From a virus: a stretch of 20,967 nt of DNA. The position numbers and the translations under genes were made by a program. This document shows positions 1 to 8,713 of the stretch, one piece after another. Every line of letters begins with the position of its first letter. The stretch's first letter is position 1. The notes beneath the pieces are model-generated. The model was not told the origin of the DNA, did no database searches, and was given only the letters and a program-made list of their open reading frames with translations. The stretch is taken from IMG/VR virus record IMGVR_UViG_3300025767_000160, positions 1-20,967 of that record; one strand, given 5' to 3'.

Positions 1-1922
1 AGCTCTCCCTTGTAGCTTCCAACAACAATTTCGTTATCGAACTTATCATAAAAACCACCAAAGTCTTTATTGCTCAGTTCAATCTCCTTGTATTTCTCTG
101 GAGCTGCGCTAATCTCGTACTCTTTTAGATTGTCTACGTATTCTGAGATGTTTAATGCGATAGAAGAACGAACGTCGTTCATATTATCAAAGATGAATTT
201 CTGCTCACCTTGGCGATAATCATAAACAAGACTAAGGCCAAATCGCTGCATAATCTCAGTAAATAGGTCGTATGGGGTATACGAATCATTGTTGCCTAAG
301 CTATCTTGGAATGTAAAATTGTCGGAGCCGGCAATAGCGGGTAGGTTTCCAGCGTTTGTAACCTTCAATCCCAAGTCAGACCACTCGTAACCGAAGATGC
401 GTTGCTTGCGGATGTCAACCTGTGTGAAGGACTGTGAAGTAGCAAGTGCTGCTGCTTGGAATCCAGAACCCGCTTGATTTGTCGTATAAAGGTCTACAGT
501 AAGCTCTCCTGCGGAAAGCTCAAGGCCAATAGACACTGAGTAACGTGTACCCCCTAAGAAGCGGAATACCTCCTCATCGTCAATGTACGCATCAAATTCT
601 GCAAATGTAAGCGTGTTGCTAACACCTCCGGTTAGATTGATGTCAGGGTCATCCTGTGATACCGCGTTCACAATAGACTCTGGAGTAAGTGATAGAATAT
701 CTCCGTTGACATTACGCATAGGGATGCGGAAGGATACTGCATCAATACCAGAATAACCACCGTAGATGTAAACGTAGGGGGTGAACTTAGCCGTATTGAT
801 GGAAGTGATATCCACAGCTACAGGGAAGATAATATCGCTGTACTCATATTCAGAGCTTACAATAGCTGTTCTAAGACCATTGATGGTCACAAAGCCATTA
901 GCGTCCGTCCAGTTCACTACAGCATCAAAAGCGCTGCCATAGGCAATATATCCAAGGTTCTCTGAGCCATAATCAGCCACACCAGTTGATGTGCGATACT
1001 GGAAGCCGTAATCATACGGTATCTCTAGTGCTGTAGGATTGTAGTTGGTGGGTCCGTGAGGCTCATACGTGTCAGCAACAGTCAGCTTGTAGTTCGTAAT
1101 CATATTATACGAAAGGTTTGCCTGTTGTCCGGCAAACTCTACAGATTGCGAGCCAAGCTCTTGGTCTTGGTTGATGGGTACGTTGTACGGATACGGGAAT
1201 AGGAATTCAGCCCTTGCGTCAGAAGGTGACGTAGATAAGTAAGCTGGATACAGAAGATATAAATCATCAGCTGCCCAAGTTGCCGTTCCTGCAATGAACT
1301 GTGAGGTATAATTGAATCCTAGACTTGTGAATACTCGGTCAAGGAAGTCCACCACACGAAGCGCAGGAAAAAGACCAAACTTCTTCCCGTCAATACCCCA
1401 CGTAGTAAGCTGACGGGCTTCATATCCCGCAGCCTTCTGGATATTGTCCACATCAACAAATGGAATCTCAATATCACGACCAGAGTAATCTTCGTTTGAC
1501 TCAAGGTATGTTTGGAGGGTTCTAACAGTCGTAGAGAACGTATCATTATACATATCAGCAAACGTAAGGTCCCTTAGGTCAGAAGCGAAGTTTGCTGCTC
1601 TATCAGTAAATGATATATTGAAATAAGGTTCAGAGCTGTTTACAACAACAGAGGTGATGCTCGCCTTTCCGCTAGAGATAATAGCCGTACCATTGTAAAT
1701 GGTATAATCCTGCTTAGTTCTTGTGCCAATATCTAAAGCCGAAGAAGCGTTGTATTGCAAAACGCTCTTGTTGTGAGAGGTATATGGGAACTTGTCCTCA
1801 AAGGAAAATGGAATCTTGATACGAGAAGGGTCCTCGTTGTCATAGTAGTCCAAAGAGATATTAATCTCTTGCTCTGGGAAGAGGTCGATATTGTTCCCAC
1901 CAATAACTATACGATAGCTCAT
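1..1922 (-). CDS. Large tail hub/fibre-type protein, C-terminus beyond window
   Basis: An uninterrupted minus-strand frame of 640 codons runs from an ATG at 1922 off the left edge, so the C-terminus is missing. The start overlaps the stop of the preceding gene as TAATG. The product is beta-rich, with many Ser, Thr, Asn, Tyr and Gly residues and no signal peptide or membrane segment. Its N-terminus (MSYRIVIGGNNIDLFPEQEI) resembles a family of large tail proteins in Bacteroidetes phages that begin with an 'INGKxxDLYxDExI'-like strand followed by a 'xFTVPASxxN'-like segment. Here the matching part reads IKIPFSFEDKFPYTSHNKSV. Its place after the tape measure and a small distal-tail candidate is where siphoviruses encode the tail-associated hub or fibre. 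Function is inferred from order and style; the reading frame itself is clear. Confidence 0.85.
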   Translation of the reverse strand, partial: MSYRIVIGGNNIDLFPEQEINISLDYYDNEDPSRIKIPFSFEDKFPYTSHNKSVLQYNASSALDIGTRTKQDYTIYNGTAIISSGKASITSVVVNSSEPYFNISFTDRAANFASDLRDLTFADMYNDTFSTTVRTLQTYLESNEDYSGRDIEIPFVDVDNIQKAAGYEARQLTTWGIDGKKFGLFPALRVVDFLDRVFTSLGFNYTSQFIAGTATWAADDLYLLYPAYLSTSPSDARAEFLFPYPYNVPINQDQELGSQSVEFAGQQANLSYNMITNYKLTVADTYEPHGPTNYNPTALEIPYDYGFQYRTSTGVADYGSENLGYIAYGSAFDAVVNWTDANGFVTINGLRTAIVSSEYEYSDIIFPVAVDITSINTAKFTPYVYIYGGYSGIDAVSFRIPMRNVNGDILSLTPESIVNAVSQDDPDINLTGGVSNTLTFAEFDAYIDDEEVFRFLGGTRYSVSIGLELSAGELTVDLYTTNQAGSGFQAAALATSQSFTQVDIRKQRIFGYEWSDLGLKVTNAGNLPAIAGSDNFTFQDSLGNNDSYTPYDLFTEIMQRFGLSLVYDYRQGEQKFIFDNMNDVRSSIALNISEYVDNLKEYEISAAPEKYKEIELSNKDFGGFYDKFDNEIVVGSYKGE

Positions 1923-2554
1923 TAGGCTACAATTCTAAAGGTTACATCCTTACGAAACTTGTTGTTAAACAACTCAAAGGTTGTCTCAGGCATATACACC
2001 TTATACGCTACGCCATTAGGGCTTGCGCAGTCATCAATCATAATCACATTAGAAGCTGTTGCGATATTGCTGAAGTCTTCAAAGAAATATCTGCGAGTGC
2101 TATCCAATATGACATCATAATATGATTTTACTTTATATCGAATGTATTGCTCCGAATAGGCAGCGGTCTCAATTCGAGCATTAATCTTATAGGCGTATGA
2201 TACGTTTTCGTTCACCGTGATGCTTGTAAGGTAGTCCTTTGCATAAACAACGAACTTATCCATATCGGCTAGGCTATCTGCGTAGACGTTGTAGTCGTAT
2301 GAAATACCTAAGTTGTAGCCACCACCAATAACGGCAGCCTTACCTGTAAGAACAGCATAAATAAATTTTGAGCTGTCGCTAGCATCGTAAATCTTAACCG
2401 CGTCACCAACAACCACATCAGAATCAAGACTGAATCCAGTATCTGTAGTTATTGTTACGACACCACTAGAAGACTCAGAATAGCTATCAATAGTTCCGTT
2501 AACGCCAGCGTCTGTATCTGGATAAGAGTCAAACGAATAAAAGTATGTTGCCAT
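1922..2554 (-). CDS. Probable distal tail protein (Dit-position), 210 aa
   Basis: A 210-aa acidic, Tyr/Asp/Ser-rich protein with strongly alternating beta-type sequence and no membrane segment. It is joined to the tape measure gene upstream and the large tail gene downstream by TAATG stop/start overlaps, which suggests translational coupling. In siphoviruses the gene directly after the tape measure usually encodes the distal tail protein that caps the tube, and that is the basis of this call. I see no diagnostic Dit motif. The N-terminal 100 residues carry VVTITTDTGF and VVVGDAVKIYD stretches that could be a small beta-barrel or carbohydrate-type domain. It could instead be a tail-tip accessory or chaperone. 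Confidence 0.8.
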   Translation of the reverse strand: MATYFYSFDSYPDTDAGVNGTIDSYSESSSGVVTITTDTGFSLDSDVVVGDAVKIYDASDSSKFIYAVLTGKAAVIGGGYNLGISYDYNVYADSLADMDKFVVYAKDYLTSITVNENVSYAYKINARIETAAYSEQYIRYKVKSYYDVILDSTRRYFFEDFSNIATASNVIMIDDCASPNGVAYKVYMPETTFELFNNKFRKDVTFRIVA

Positions 2555-2556
2555 TA
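2554..2556 (-). other. TAATG stop/start coupling at tape measure / distal tail junction
   Basis: On the minus strand the tape measure stop TAA and the next gene's ATG share one base (TAATG, 2556-2552). The same arrangement recurs at 1924-1920. It supports both start choices and implies reinitiation by terminating ribosomes. Confidence 0.7.
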
Positions 2557-5500
2557 GATATTTGAGTTTCTTTCTTTGATTCTACGTGCGTTGTTATCGT
2601 TCCTTAGGTCATCCGAAGATACGAAAGCCTTGACCGGCTTTCCGGTATTTATTGCAGTTCCAGTTGTAGCTTCTGCAATAGCCTCTAAAAGCTCAAGGCT
2701 TCTATTTGATGATTCTTGAGGACTTACCACTCCGCCAGTTGCAAACTTATATTTTGGATTATATTTAGTCTCGTTAATTTGGTCAAGTAGGCTTTTGTAT
2801 TTAGAGGCCGATTTTTTGTTGACAATGTACTCACCGCCTTCCATCTCGTATCCTCCTTGGCCATTTATAGTAAATGGAACTCCGCCCTGACTGTGTGATG
2901 GGCCTTCAACAATACCACCTTGCGCAAATCGCTTTGGAACAAAAATTCTTTTATTAATAGCAGACACCTGAGCAGAATACCTTGCTGTAGCAATACCAGA
3001 CGTAAGTGCAGCAAATGCCAAGTTCAATGGGAACTCTCTTCCTGCGCCTATTTCATTTATAAATGCTTTTGCAATTGACTCAAGTAGGTCTGTTTGGGCT
3101 TGTTGCAAATCTCTTTTCTTGTCTGCCTCAAACTCATTTTTTTCAACCTCGTTCTGTCGCTGGATTTCTTTTTTCTTAATTTGTTCAAGGCGAGCAGCAT
3201 ATTCCTCTTGAGATATAACTTGAGAATCAAGTTGAGCCTTAACAATGTTTTGTTCAAATTCAGACCTATCTTTAATTAATGCCTTCTCTGCGTCAAACTG
3301 ACGTTTTAAGTTTTCGTAATTTACGTCATTAAAATCATCAATACTATCCGCCGCCGCTGATACCGCTTGACCAAGCAATTCTTTTAATGACTTTCTTAAC
3401 TCTTCCTTAAATTTATCAGCCTTCTTTTTGGAAGCTTCGCCAGCCTTCTCAAATATTGAATTTGCTAATATCTCTGCAAGTCTTGCTTTATCTTCGTTTG
3501 AAATTGAATCTCCAAACTCGTTTACGAAGTTGTTTATCTGCTCGTCAATAAATGAACGCTGAATATCAGTAAGTAGTTCGGGGTCCTCAATTTCAACGCC
3601 ATCAAATGCCGCCTTAAAGGAGTTTGCAATTCTAGTTGCAGCATTTAATATATCAGACTCAGCTACTTTTATTGAAGAAATAGAGTCAAGAAGTGCAAGT
3701 TTTTGTTCTTTAGTTAATATTGTTGAGCGTTCAATATTGTAAGACAAGTCCGAATATGCTTGCTCTCTTGCCTTTAATACTTTTACCTCGAGTTCCTGTA
3801 CGGCCCTGTAGTCATTTGTTTGTTTAGCATACTCACGCTCAATTACAAGCTGTTCTTCTAAAGCCTTTAAAGACTCTTGTCTTCCCTTAATTTGACGTTG
3901 AATCCTATCGTATTCTTCTTTGTTTGCTTCTTCTGCGTTTTTTTTACGCTCCGCTTCTCGGTCTTTCTCTGTGGATACAACCCTGCCGAGCGTGAACAAA
4001 TATTCTTGAAGCGCTTGGATTTGAGCTTCAGCAATCAATGTTGCATCGCTATTTGTATCACCATAGGATTCTATAGCCTTGTCTAACTCATCAATCCTAC
4101 TTGTTATTGATGAGGCCAAAATATCTACTTCGTCTAAAGAAACAGCAGACCCTTGTTTTTGCAGTTCAATAAGATTGTTTACTGATTTTCCAAATTCATC
4201 AGTAGCCTTTTTCCTTCCAACCTGAATGCTTAGAGAATCCGAGTACGCCTTTTTCTCAGCGTCCCCCATCGCAATGATTGCTGACCTTCCAGCATCTAAT
4301 TCTTTTAGCGCTTCAAGTCGTTTATTTTTTAATTCATTCTGGAGCTGTAAATTGTCCTTTGCTGCACTTATAGCAGACCGAAAATAATCTTCTGTTGTTT
4401 TTCTCAATCTATTATATGCGGCTTCTCCGTTTTCCGCCTGCTTTACAATCATTTTGAAAAAGCCCTCAAAGTCGACACCCAGAATACCTGCCCGTGCAAA
4501 TAACTTCTCAGCGTCACTCAATGCTTTAAATGCGTCTGTCGCGCTTAATGCGGCGCCTGCATCCTCGTCAAGGAAACCGACTATTGACTTTAAAATATTT
4601 AAAAGAACCGGAGAGTCTGCTATAAACTCACCAATTCTAGTGAGAAACGAATCCCAAGAAGAACTTAATATTGATACCGCTCCAGAAAAAGAATCAATTT
4701 GAATCTTTGATGCCTCCGTAGCAGCCCCGGCTCTATAGTATTCATCGCCGGCCTCTTTTAGTTTATCAATATTTTTTGCAAGAACAATTAACTGAGCAGC
4801 ATTTCGTTTACCAACTAAATCAACAGCGTCCGATAATGTTAAATTACTCTTTGCTAAGTCTTCAATTGTTGATATAATCCCCTCAGATGTGTCGCCAAGG
4901 TCCGATAATATCCCTCTTAGTCCGGTTCCTATTCTTGATGCTCTAAATCCAGCGTCAGAAAGAATGCCCATTGCCTGTGCTGTTTGCTGAAATGTCAATC
5001 CAGCATTTTGAGCAATTGGGCCAATGTATTGTATTGCCGTTGCAAACGTATTAAAAGAAAGTGCTGAATTGTTTATAGCAGAAACGAGTACGTCTCCAAC
5101 ATACGTAGCTTCTTCAGCCAATAAGCCAAAAGCATTTATAGTTTGCCCAAATACTGTTGCAACACTTGAAACATCCTCACCTAACGCCTGGGCAGTCTCT
5201 GATACTGGCTTTACAAGGTTTATTGTTTCTTTTGCCGTGAAACCTAATTTTATTAATTCTGTTTGCAGGCCAATAATTTCTTTTGCAGTGAACCTCGTAG
5301 TTCCCGCTACCTCTATTGCTTGCTGTTTTAATTGCTCTAGCGAATTTCTTGCTTCATCGCCACCAACAGCCGCAAGGTTAGCCAAGGCTCTGTCAAAGTC
5401 AATAAATCTTTTTGTTGATTCAATAAATGCTGTTTTGACAGCATTAACAACCCCGGAAAGCGTTTGATATATTCCTACAAAGCGCAATACCGTCCCTATG

Positions 5501-6141
5501 CTTGATGCTATTTTTTGACTAGAGAACGAGCCAAATAAGGTTTCAAAAAATCCCTTGGAACTTTCTTGAGCCTTTCTTTGGGCCTCCCTTAATTTAATTG
5601 CTGAAGCTTCGGCCCGTTTATCAGCGTCCTCCTTTTTATTAGCGGCCTTTAAATCAACTTTTTGATATTCGACAATGGCCTTTATAAGGCCTTTTATCTC
5701 ATTTACTTTTTCCCCGTATGCCTTGTTTTCCTCTTCAATTGAGGCCGCGACAGATTTATTGATTTTTTCCTGGGTCGCAAGTGCGGGATTTAACGCTGAA
5801 TTTAATACGGACGCAATTGATTCATCCGTAGCGCGTAATCTGTCGTTTGCTGCTGATATTGAATTTATCTGAACCCTTAACGACTCATATGATTTGCCTT
5901 GCTTTTTGTTTTTGGCAATGTTTCTTTCTTGAGCAGCAACAAAGGAAGATGACTGATTTGTTAATTTAAGATACTCTTGACTAAGGCTTTGTAAATTCTT
6001 GGATATTAAAGAATTTATCTCGTTAAGGCTCTTTCCTTCTTTTTTATATGAGTCAACAGAGACTTTGAGTCCCTGCATTTTTGCCCGCAGGTCATCAATT
6101 GCCTTAGTCAGTTCTTTGAACCTATCTCCCGCCTTTGCCAT
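2554..6141 (-). CDS. Phage tail tape measure protein (TP901 family core)
   Basis: A 1195-aa protein that should set tail length and occupy the tail lumen. Residues 1-200 are Lys/Glu/Gln-rich predicted coiled coil. About residues 210-240 form a more hydrophobic stretch. Residues about 245-460 match the TP901-type tape measure core: FDRALANLAAVGG, then AGTTRFTAKEIIGLQTELIKLGFT, then AQALGEDVSSVATVFGQTINAF, then YIGPIAQNAGLTFQQTAQAMGILSDAG and GTGLRGILSDL (given here in pieces). The middle and C-terminal parts return to long coiled coil. A Gly-rich tail near residues 1095-1140 (FAQGGIVEGPSHSQGG, GGEYIVNKKSASKY) is common in tape measures of this type. At about 0.15 nm per residue the tail would be near 180 nm, implying a siphovirus. 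Only 2 nt separate it from the preceding gene. Confidence 0.96.
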   Translation of the reverse strand: MAKAGDRFKELTKAIDDLRAKMQGLKVSVDSYKKEGKSLNEINSLISKNLQSLSQEYLKLTNQSSSFVAAQERNIAKNKKQGKSYESLRVQINSISAANDRLRATDESIASVLNSALNPALATQEKINKSVAASIEEENKAYGEKVNEIKGLIKAIVEYQKVDLKAANKKEDADKRAEASAIKLREAQRKAQESSKGFFETLFGSFSSQKIASSIGTVLRFVGIYQTLSGVVNAVKTAFIESTKRFIDFDRALANLAAVGGDEARNSLEQLKQQAIEVAGTTRFTAKEIIGLQTELIKLGFTAKETINLVKPVSETAQALGEDVSSVATVFGQTINAFGLLAEEATYVGDVLVSAINNSALSFNTFATAIQYIGPIAQNAGLTFQQTAQAMGILSDAGFRASRIGTGLRGILSDLGDTSEGIISTIEDLAKSNLTLSDAVDLVGKRNAAQLIVLAKNIDKLKEAGDEYYRAGAATEASKIQIDSFSGAVSILSSSWDSFLTRIGEFIADSPVLLNILKSIVGFLDEDAGAALSATDAFKALSDAEKLFARAGILGVDFEGFFKMIVKQAENGEAAYNRLRKTTEDYFRSAISAAKDNLQLQNELKNKRLEALKELDAGRSAIIAMGDAEKKAYSDSLSIQVGRKKATDEFGKSVNNLIELQKQGSAVSLDEVDILASSITSRIDELDKAIESYGDTNSDATLIAEAQIQALQEYLFTLGRVVSTEKDREAERKKNAEEANKEEYDRIQRQIKGRQESLKALEEQLVIEREYAKQTNDYRAVQELEVKVLKAREQAYSDLSYNIERSTILTKEQKLALLDSISSIKVAESDILNAATRIANSFKAAFDGVEIEDPELLTDIQRSFIDEQINNFVNEFGDSISNEDKARLAEILANSIFEKAGEASKKKADKFKEELRKSLKELLGQAVSAAADSIDDFNDVNYENLKRQFDAEKALIKDRSEFEQNIVKAQLDSQVISQEEYAARLEQIKKKEIQRQNEVEKNEFEADKKRDLQQAQTDLLESIAKAFINEIGAGREFPLNLAFAALTSGIATARYSAQVSAINKRIFVPKRFAQGGIVEGPSHSQGGVPFTINGQGGYEMEGGEYIVNKKSASKYKSLLDQINETKYNPKYKFATGGVVSPQESSNRSLELLEAIAEATTGTAINTGKPVKAFVSSDDLRNDNNARRIKERNSNI

Positions 6142-6143
6142 AG

Positions 6144-6776
6144 TTAAAATACGTTTGCTTTAAATAAGCCTACTTCAAATTGATTGATGAACTCGTCGCT
6201 CCAATAATCTACAAATCTTACCAATGCCGCATCTGCTGCATACTCAGCATCCTCAATGCTTTTTGACAGGTAGTTTGTTTTGTAATCCGTTGCCCTGTCT
6301 GGATTGCTTAAATTTGAATTAGCTATAGCGATAGCAAGTTTCCTTACTTTATACTCTTTAGATAAATCAATATTTATTGGCTTTCTCCAAGTTGATGGAT
6401 TCTTTGTTCGTATCCAGGACATAAGTTTTCTTATCTTATTGCCTCTTCCTGAATACTTTATCCTTGCGTATTCATCTCTTGTTATTTCTTTATGAAGCTC
6501 ATCATCTAACAATAGTCCATAAGTTGCGCTACCTAATCTAACACTATAAGATAATTCAAAATATGTAATTAACCCAGTAAACTCATCAAATGAAGTCTTA
6601 GAAACGCGTATTGATTTTTGATAATTAAATCTCTGCAAAGCGGAAATAAGCGTTCCTTTACCTACATTTTGGTTTCCCTTTAATGTAGATATCATTGTCT
6701 CCTTTACCCTTTTCTTTTTTAATTCTTGTATTAAAAGGGAGCGGAGTACGCCTATTTGCTTTTGCTTTGATATCAT
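6144..6776 (-). CDS. Probable tail component preceding the tape measure, 210 aa
   Basis: A 210-aa basic protein, rich in Lys/Arg over its first 35 residues. The C-terminal half contains KLMSWIRTKN, VRKLAIAIANS and a helical segment ending ALVRFVDYWSDEFINQFEVGL. That pattern (a 'WIRxK' turn, a helix with 'AIAIA', then an amphipathic helix) reminds me of the HK97 gp10-like tail/neck components of Bacteroidetes phages, but the resemblance is weak and by eye. Its ATG overlaps the stop of the upstream zinc-ribbon gene as ATGA (6776-6773), and its stop lies 2 nt before the tape measure start, so it is certainly part of the tail operon. A tail-completion or neck role is inferred. Confidence 0.82.
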   Translation of the reverse strand: MISKQKQIGVLRSLLIQELKKKRVKETMISTLKGNQNVGKGTLISALQRFNYQKSIRVSKTSFDEFTGLITYFELSYSVRLGSATYGLLLDDELHKEITRDEYARIKYSGRGNKIRKLMSWIRTKNPSTWRKPINIDLSKEYKVRKLAIAIANSNLSNPDRATDYKTNYLSKSIEDAEYAADAALVRFVDYWSDEFINQFEVGLFKANVF

Positions 6777-6949
6777 AGTTCACGCACAAGTGCGCCACCA
6801 CAGCGCTTGCAGCGCTTGTTTTCTACATCTCCACCACACTCAATGCAGCGATAGCTCTTCGCTTGAGCCGCCTTTTTAACTTCTGGTTGTGCAACGACCT
6901 CCTCTGCTAAGGTTGTTTGTGGTGTTGCTACTTTCTTCTTACGTGCCAT
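6773..6949 (-). CDS. Small zinc-ribbon protein in the tail operon, 58 aa
   Basis: A short gene between the Ig-domain tail protein and the gene before the tape measure. The product starts MARKKKVATPQTTLAEEVV and ends with a compact treble-clef/zinc-ribbon pattern, CIECGG at Cys35/Cys38 and CKRCGG at Cys47/Cys50, spaced by 8 residues. The N-terminal 30 residues are a basic, low-complexity Ala/Val/Lys tail that is probably disordered. Its TGA overlaps the next ATG (ATGA), and its own ATG lies 10 nt after the preceding stop. Both facts support a real gene. Its role in tail assembly is unknown; a protein or nucleic-acid contact, or a fold stabiliser, is possible. Confidence 0.75.
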   Translation of the reverse strand: MARKKKVATPQTTLAEEVVAQPEVKKAAQAKSYRCIECGGDVENKRCKRCGGALVREL

Positions 6950-6959
6950 AATTTATATT

Positions 6960-7985
6960 TTATGGAGTAGTTACTTGTGCTGTCGCTACGCTTTCAGCAG
7001 TGTCACTACCCTCTGTGTTAGTTTCTGTCTGTACAACCCGGAGGTACTTGCTGTCGTCACCTGCAATGATTGTGTAGGTGGCGCTTGTCTGCTCCTCAAT
7101 GTCGGCCCATTCCGTTTCTCCGTCGTCGCTAATCTGCCACTGCCAAGTGGTGTCTGGCGTTGGAGTTCCTGTTACTTCTGCGGCCTCAGCGGTCAGCTCT
7201 TCACCTACCTCAACAGTTCCTGTGATAGTAGGAACCCCATCAATTACCGGGGCGGCTGGCACTTGCTCCGTAGCAGCACTAGCCTCAAAGTCTACTCCTT
7301 CACTGTTCGTTTCTGTCTGAACAACCCGAAGGAAGTTGTTGCCGTCGGCCTCAAGTATAACATATGTGTCTTCAGTCTCGCCCTCAATGTTTGTCCACTC
7401 TGTCTCACCGTCAGCGCTATACTGCCACTGCCAAGTCGTAACGGGAATTGGAATACCATCCTTGTCTGCCGCGGTGGCTGTAATGGTCTCGCCGATAGCA
7501 ATAGTTCCGGAGATTGTAGGAATATCACTGACGACAGGCGGTACTGGCTCTGCGATAGCGTTGGTGTATCCCTTGCGTGAGAAATTAACGCCAAAGTCGC
7601 AGTAGGCCACTGTAATTACATAATCGTCTGCATCATCAATGCTGACAACTTCAATGTCCTCAAACTCTACATCCTTATCTTTCTGGAGCAGGTAATCTTG
7701 ATATTGACCAATAACAAAGATGTTCTCTTCGGTGGACAGCAGTCTAGCACGAGCATCTCCCGCAACCGTCTTATCCATTACGATAAGCGAGAAGTTCAGA
7801 CGGAAAGTAGGTCTGTTCAACTCACGGGAGATGTTGGAGCTAGAGACCACCAACTGCATACTGCGGTATTCAAACTCAACACTACCGATTTCCTCTTCTG
7901 AGCCAAGAACGCCGAACTCCGAAATCATACGGTGTCGCTCGGCAAACTCGGTAGTAATGTCGTAAAGTTGAAGCAGGTTGTTCAT
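6960..7985 (-). CDS. Tail-region protein with two C-terminal Ig-like domains, 341 aa
   Basis: Residues 1-145 form an alpha/beta domain (MNNLLQLYDITTEFAERHRM, then FRLNFSLIVMDKTV, then FVIGQYQDYLLQK). It resembles small tail-terminator or tail-completion proteins of Bacteroidetes phages, in which a strand ending 'VMDxV' is followed by a long helix. Residues about 156-242 and 252-338 are two tandem Ig-like (beta-sandwich) repeats with a 96-residue period. Both carry TTWQWQ, DGETEW and FLRVVQTETN / YLRVVQTETN. Such domains commonly decorate tail or capsid surfaces and are thought to bind surface glycans. A tail-tube identity is also possible, because no other tube candidate is present in the window. 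The gene is followed after 10 nt by the zinc-ribbon gene and preceded by a 23-nt gap. Confidence 0.87.
   Translation of the reverse strand: MNNLLQLYDITTEFAERHRMISEFGVLGSEEEIGSVEFEYRSMQLVVSSSNISRELNRPTFRLNFSLIVMDKTVAGDARARLLSTEENIFVIGQYQDYLLQKDKDVEFEDIEVVSIDDADDYVITVAYCDFGVNFSRKGYTNAIAEPVPPVVSDIPTISGTIAIGETITATAADKDGIPIPVTTWQWQYSADGETEWTNIEGETEDTYVILEADGNNFLRVVQTETNSEGVDFEASAATEQVPAAPVIDGVPTITGTVEVGEELTAEAAEVTGTPTPDTTWQWQISDDGETEWADIEEQTSATYTIIAGDDSKYLRVVQTETNTEGSDTAESVATAQVTTP
6972..7520 (-). repeat. Tandem duplication encoding the two Ig-like domains
   Basis: Two copies, about 7260-7520 and 6972-7232, encode the paired Ig-like domains with a 288-nt period. DNA identity is also visible, for example gtttctgtctg followed by acaacccg at 7022-7039 and again at 7310-7327. 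Silent differences exist, so the duplication is not brand new. Confidence 0.75.
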
Positions 7986-8008
7986 ACTTTGTTTTTTAAA
8001 TTTACAAA

Positions 8009-8713
8009 TTACCTTCTGTAGAGTGCGCGTGTGCGGGCCTCCTCAGCGCGGGCTTTTGCGTTTTCAATTATTGAGACTTGCGCACGATATGAAAGTTCAA
8101 CCATAACATCAGACATTTTTAACTCATATATTTTTGGATACATAGTGATGTCTTCGTTTGCAAGCGTTCTGACAACTTTATACCAAAACCATTGAGAGTT
8201 GTGATTTGATTCATCGTCAGGTTCGTATTCTTCTTCGTCTTCATTGTCAACCGGTTGAATCTTGTCGTAGATGACCCCACTAAATTTCGTAAATAGTATG
8301 TATTCACGATTCAGTAGCATTGTCTGTATTACTGAATAAACACCAGAAAAGTCTTCCTCAATTATTGATTGAAGTATTTCATCTTCTCTTCTAATGTCGT
8401 CATTGTCAAATGATAGTTCATCAAGAGGGCGTATAATTAAACTAGATATTTTATACTCTGGCTCGTCAGAATTAATTGCGCTCTCAAGAAGTATGAATTG
8501 ACCCAACTTCATAGAGAGTACATTCGTATATAGATTGTATCTAGTTGCCATCTGCCTAACTAAAGACGGGTCTGGAGATTTGGGCAACGGGAAGTGATTC
8601 GCTATGTTTACTATAGCTTCATCTCTCAAGTCTTCATCAAGTGACTTTATGTAGTCAATATACGTTTCCCTTCTTACGTGAGACAGTATATCGCAAAATT
8701 CTCCAAAATTCAT
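8009..8713 (-). CDS. Helical protein, possible tail assembly chaperone, 234 aa
   Basis: The start is placed at the ATG at 8713 because it overlaps the terminase stop as ATGA; a longer version starting inside the terminase gene is less likely. The protein is helix-rich and acidic. It contains MKLGQFILLESAI followed by SSLIIRPLDEL, a helical pair I associate with helical tail-assembly or 'xxGQFxxL' proteins of Bacteroidetes phages. After an Asp/Glu-rich linker (VDNEDEEEYEPDDES) it ends with FWYKVVRTLANEDITMYPKI and a basic Ala/Arg helix. The ending is chaperone-like to my eye. No slippery-sequence frameshift of the classical type is apparent. The call is an inference from position and style; a head-tail connector is an alternative. 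Confidence 0.82.
   Translation of the reverse strand: MNFGEFCDILSHVRRETYIDYIKSLDEDLRDEAIVNIANHFPLPKSPDPSLVRQMATRYNLYTNVLSMKLGQFILLESAINSDEPEYKISSLIIRPLDELSFDNDDIRREDEILQSIIEEDFSGVYSVIQTMLLNREYILFTKFSGVIYDKIQPVDNEDEEEYEPDDESNHNSQWFWYKVVRTLANEDITMYPKIYELKMSDVMVELSYRAQVSIIENAKARAEEARTRALYRR

Noticed and set aside
1319-1561. An 80-codon minus-strand frame
   Set aside because: It lies inside the 640-codon tail protein frame, out of phase, with no start context of its own.
5024-5467. A 147-codon plus-strand open frame opposite the tape measure
   Set aside because: It is antisense to the conserved TP901 core; the frame is open because of the Ala/Ser-rich codons of that core.
6975-7580. A 201-codon plus-strand open frame
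   Set aside because: It lies opposite the repeated Ig-like domains, is Cys/Val-rich and has no coupling or promoter. The minus-strand gene explains the region.
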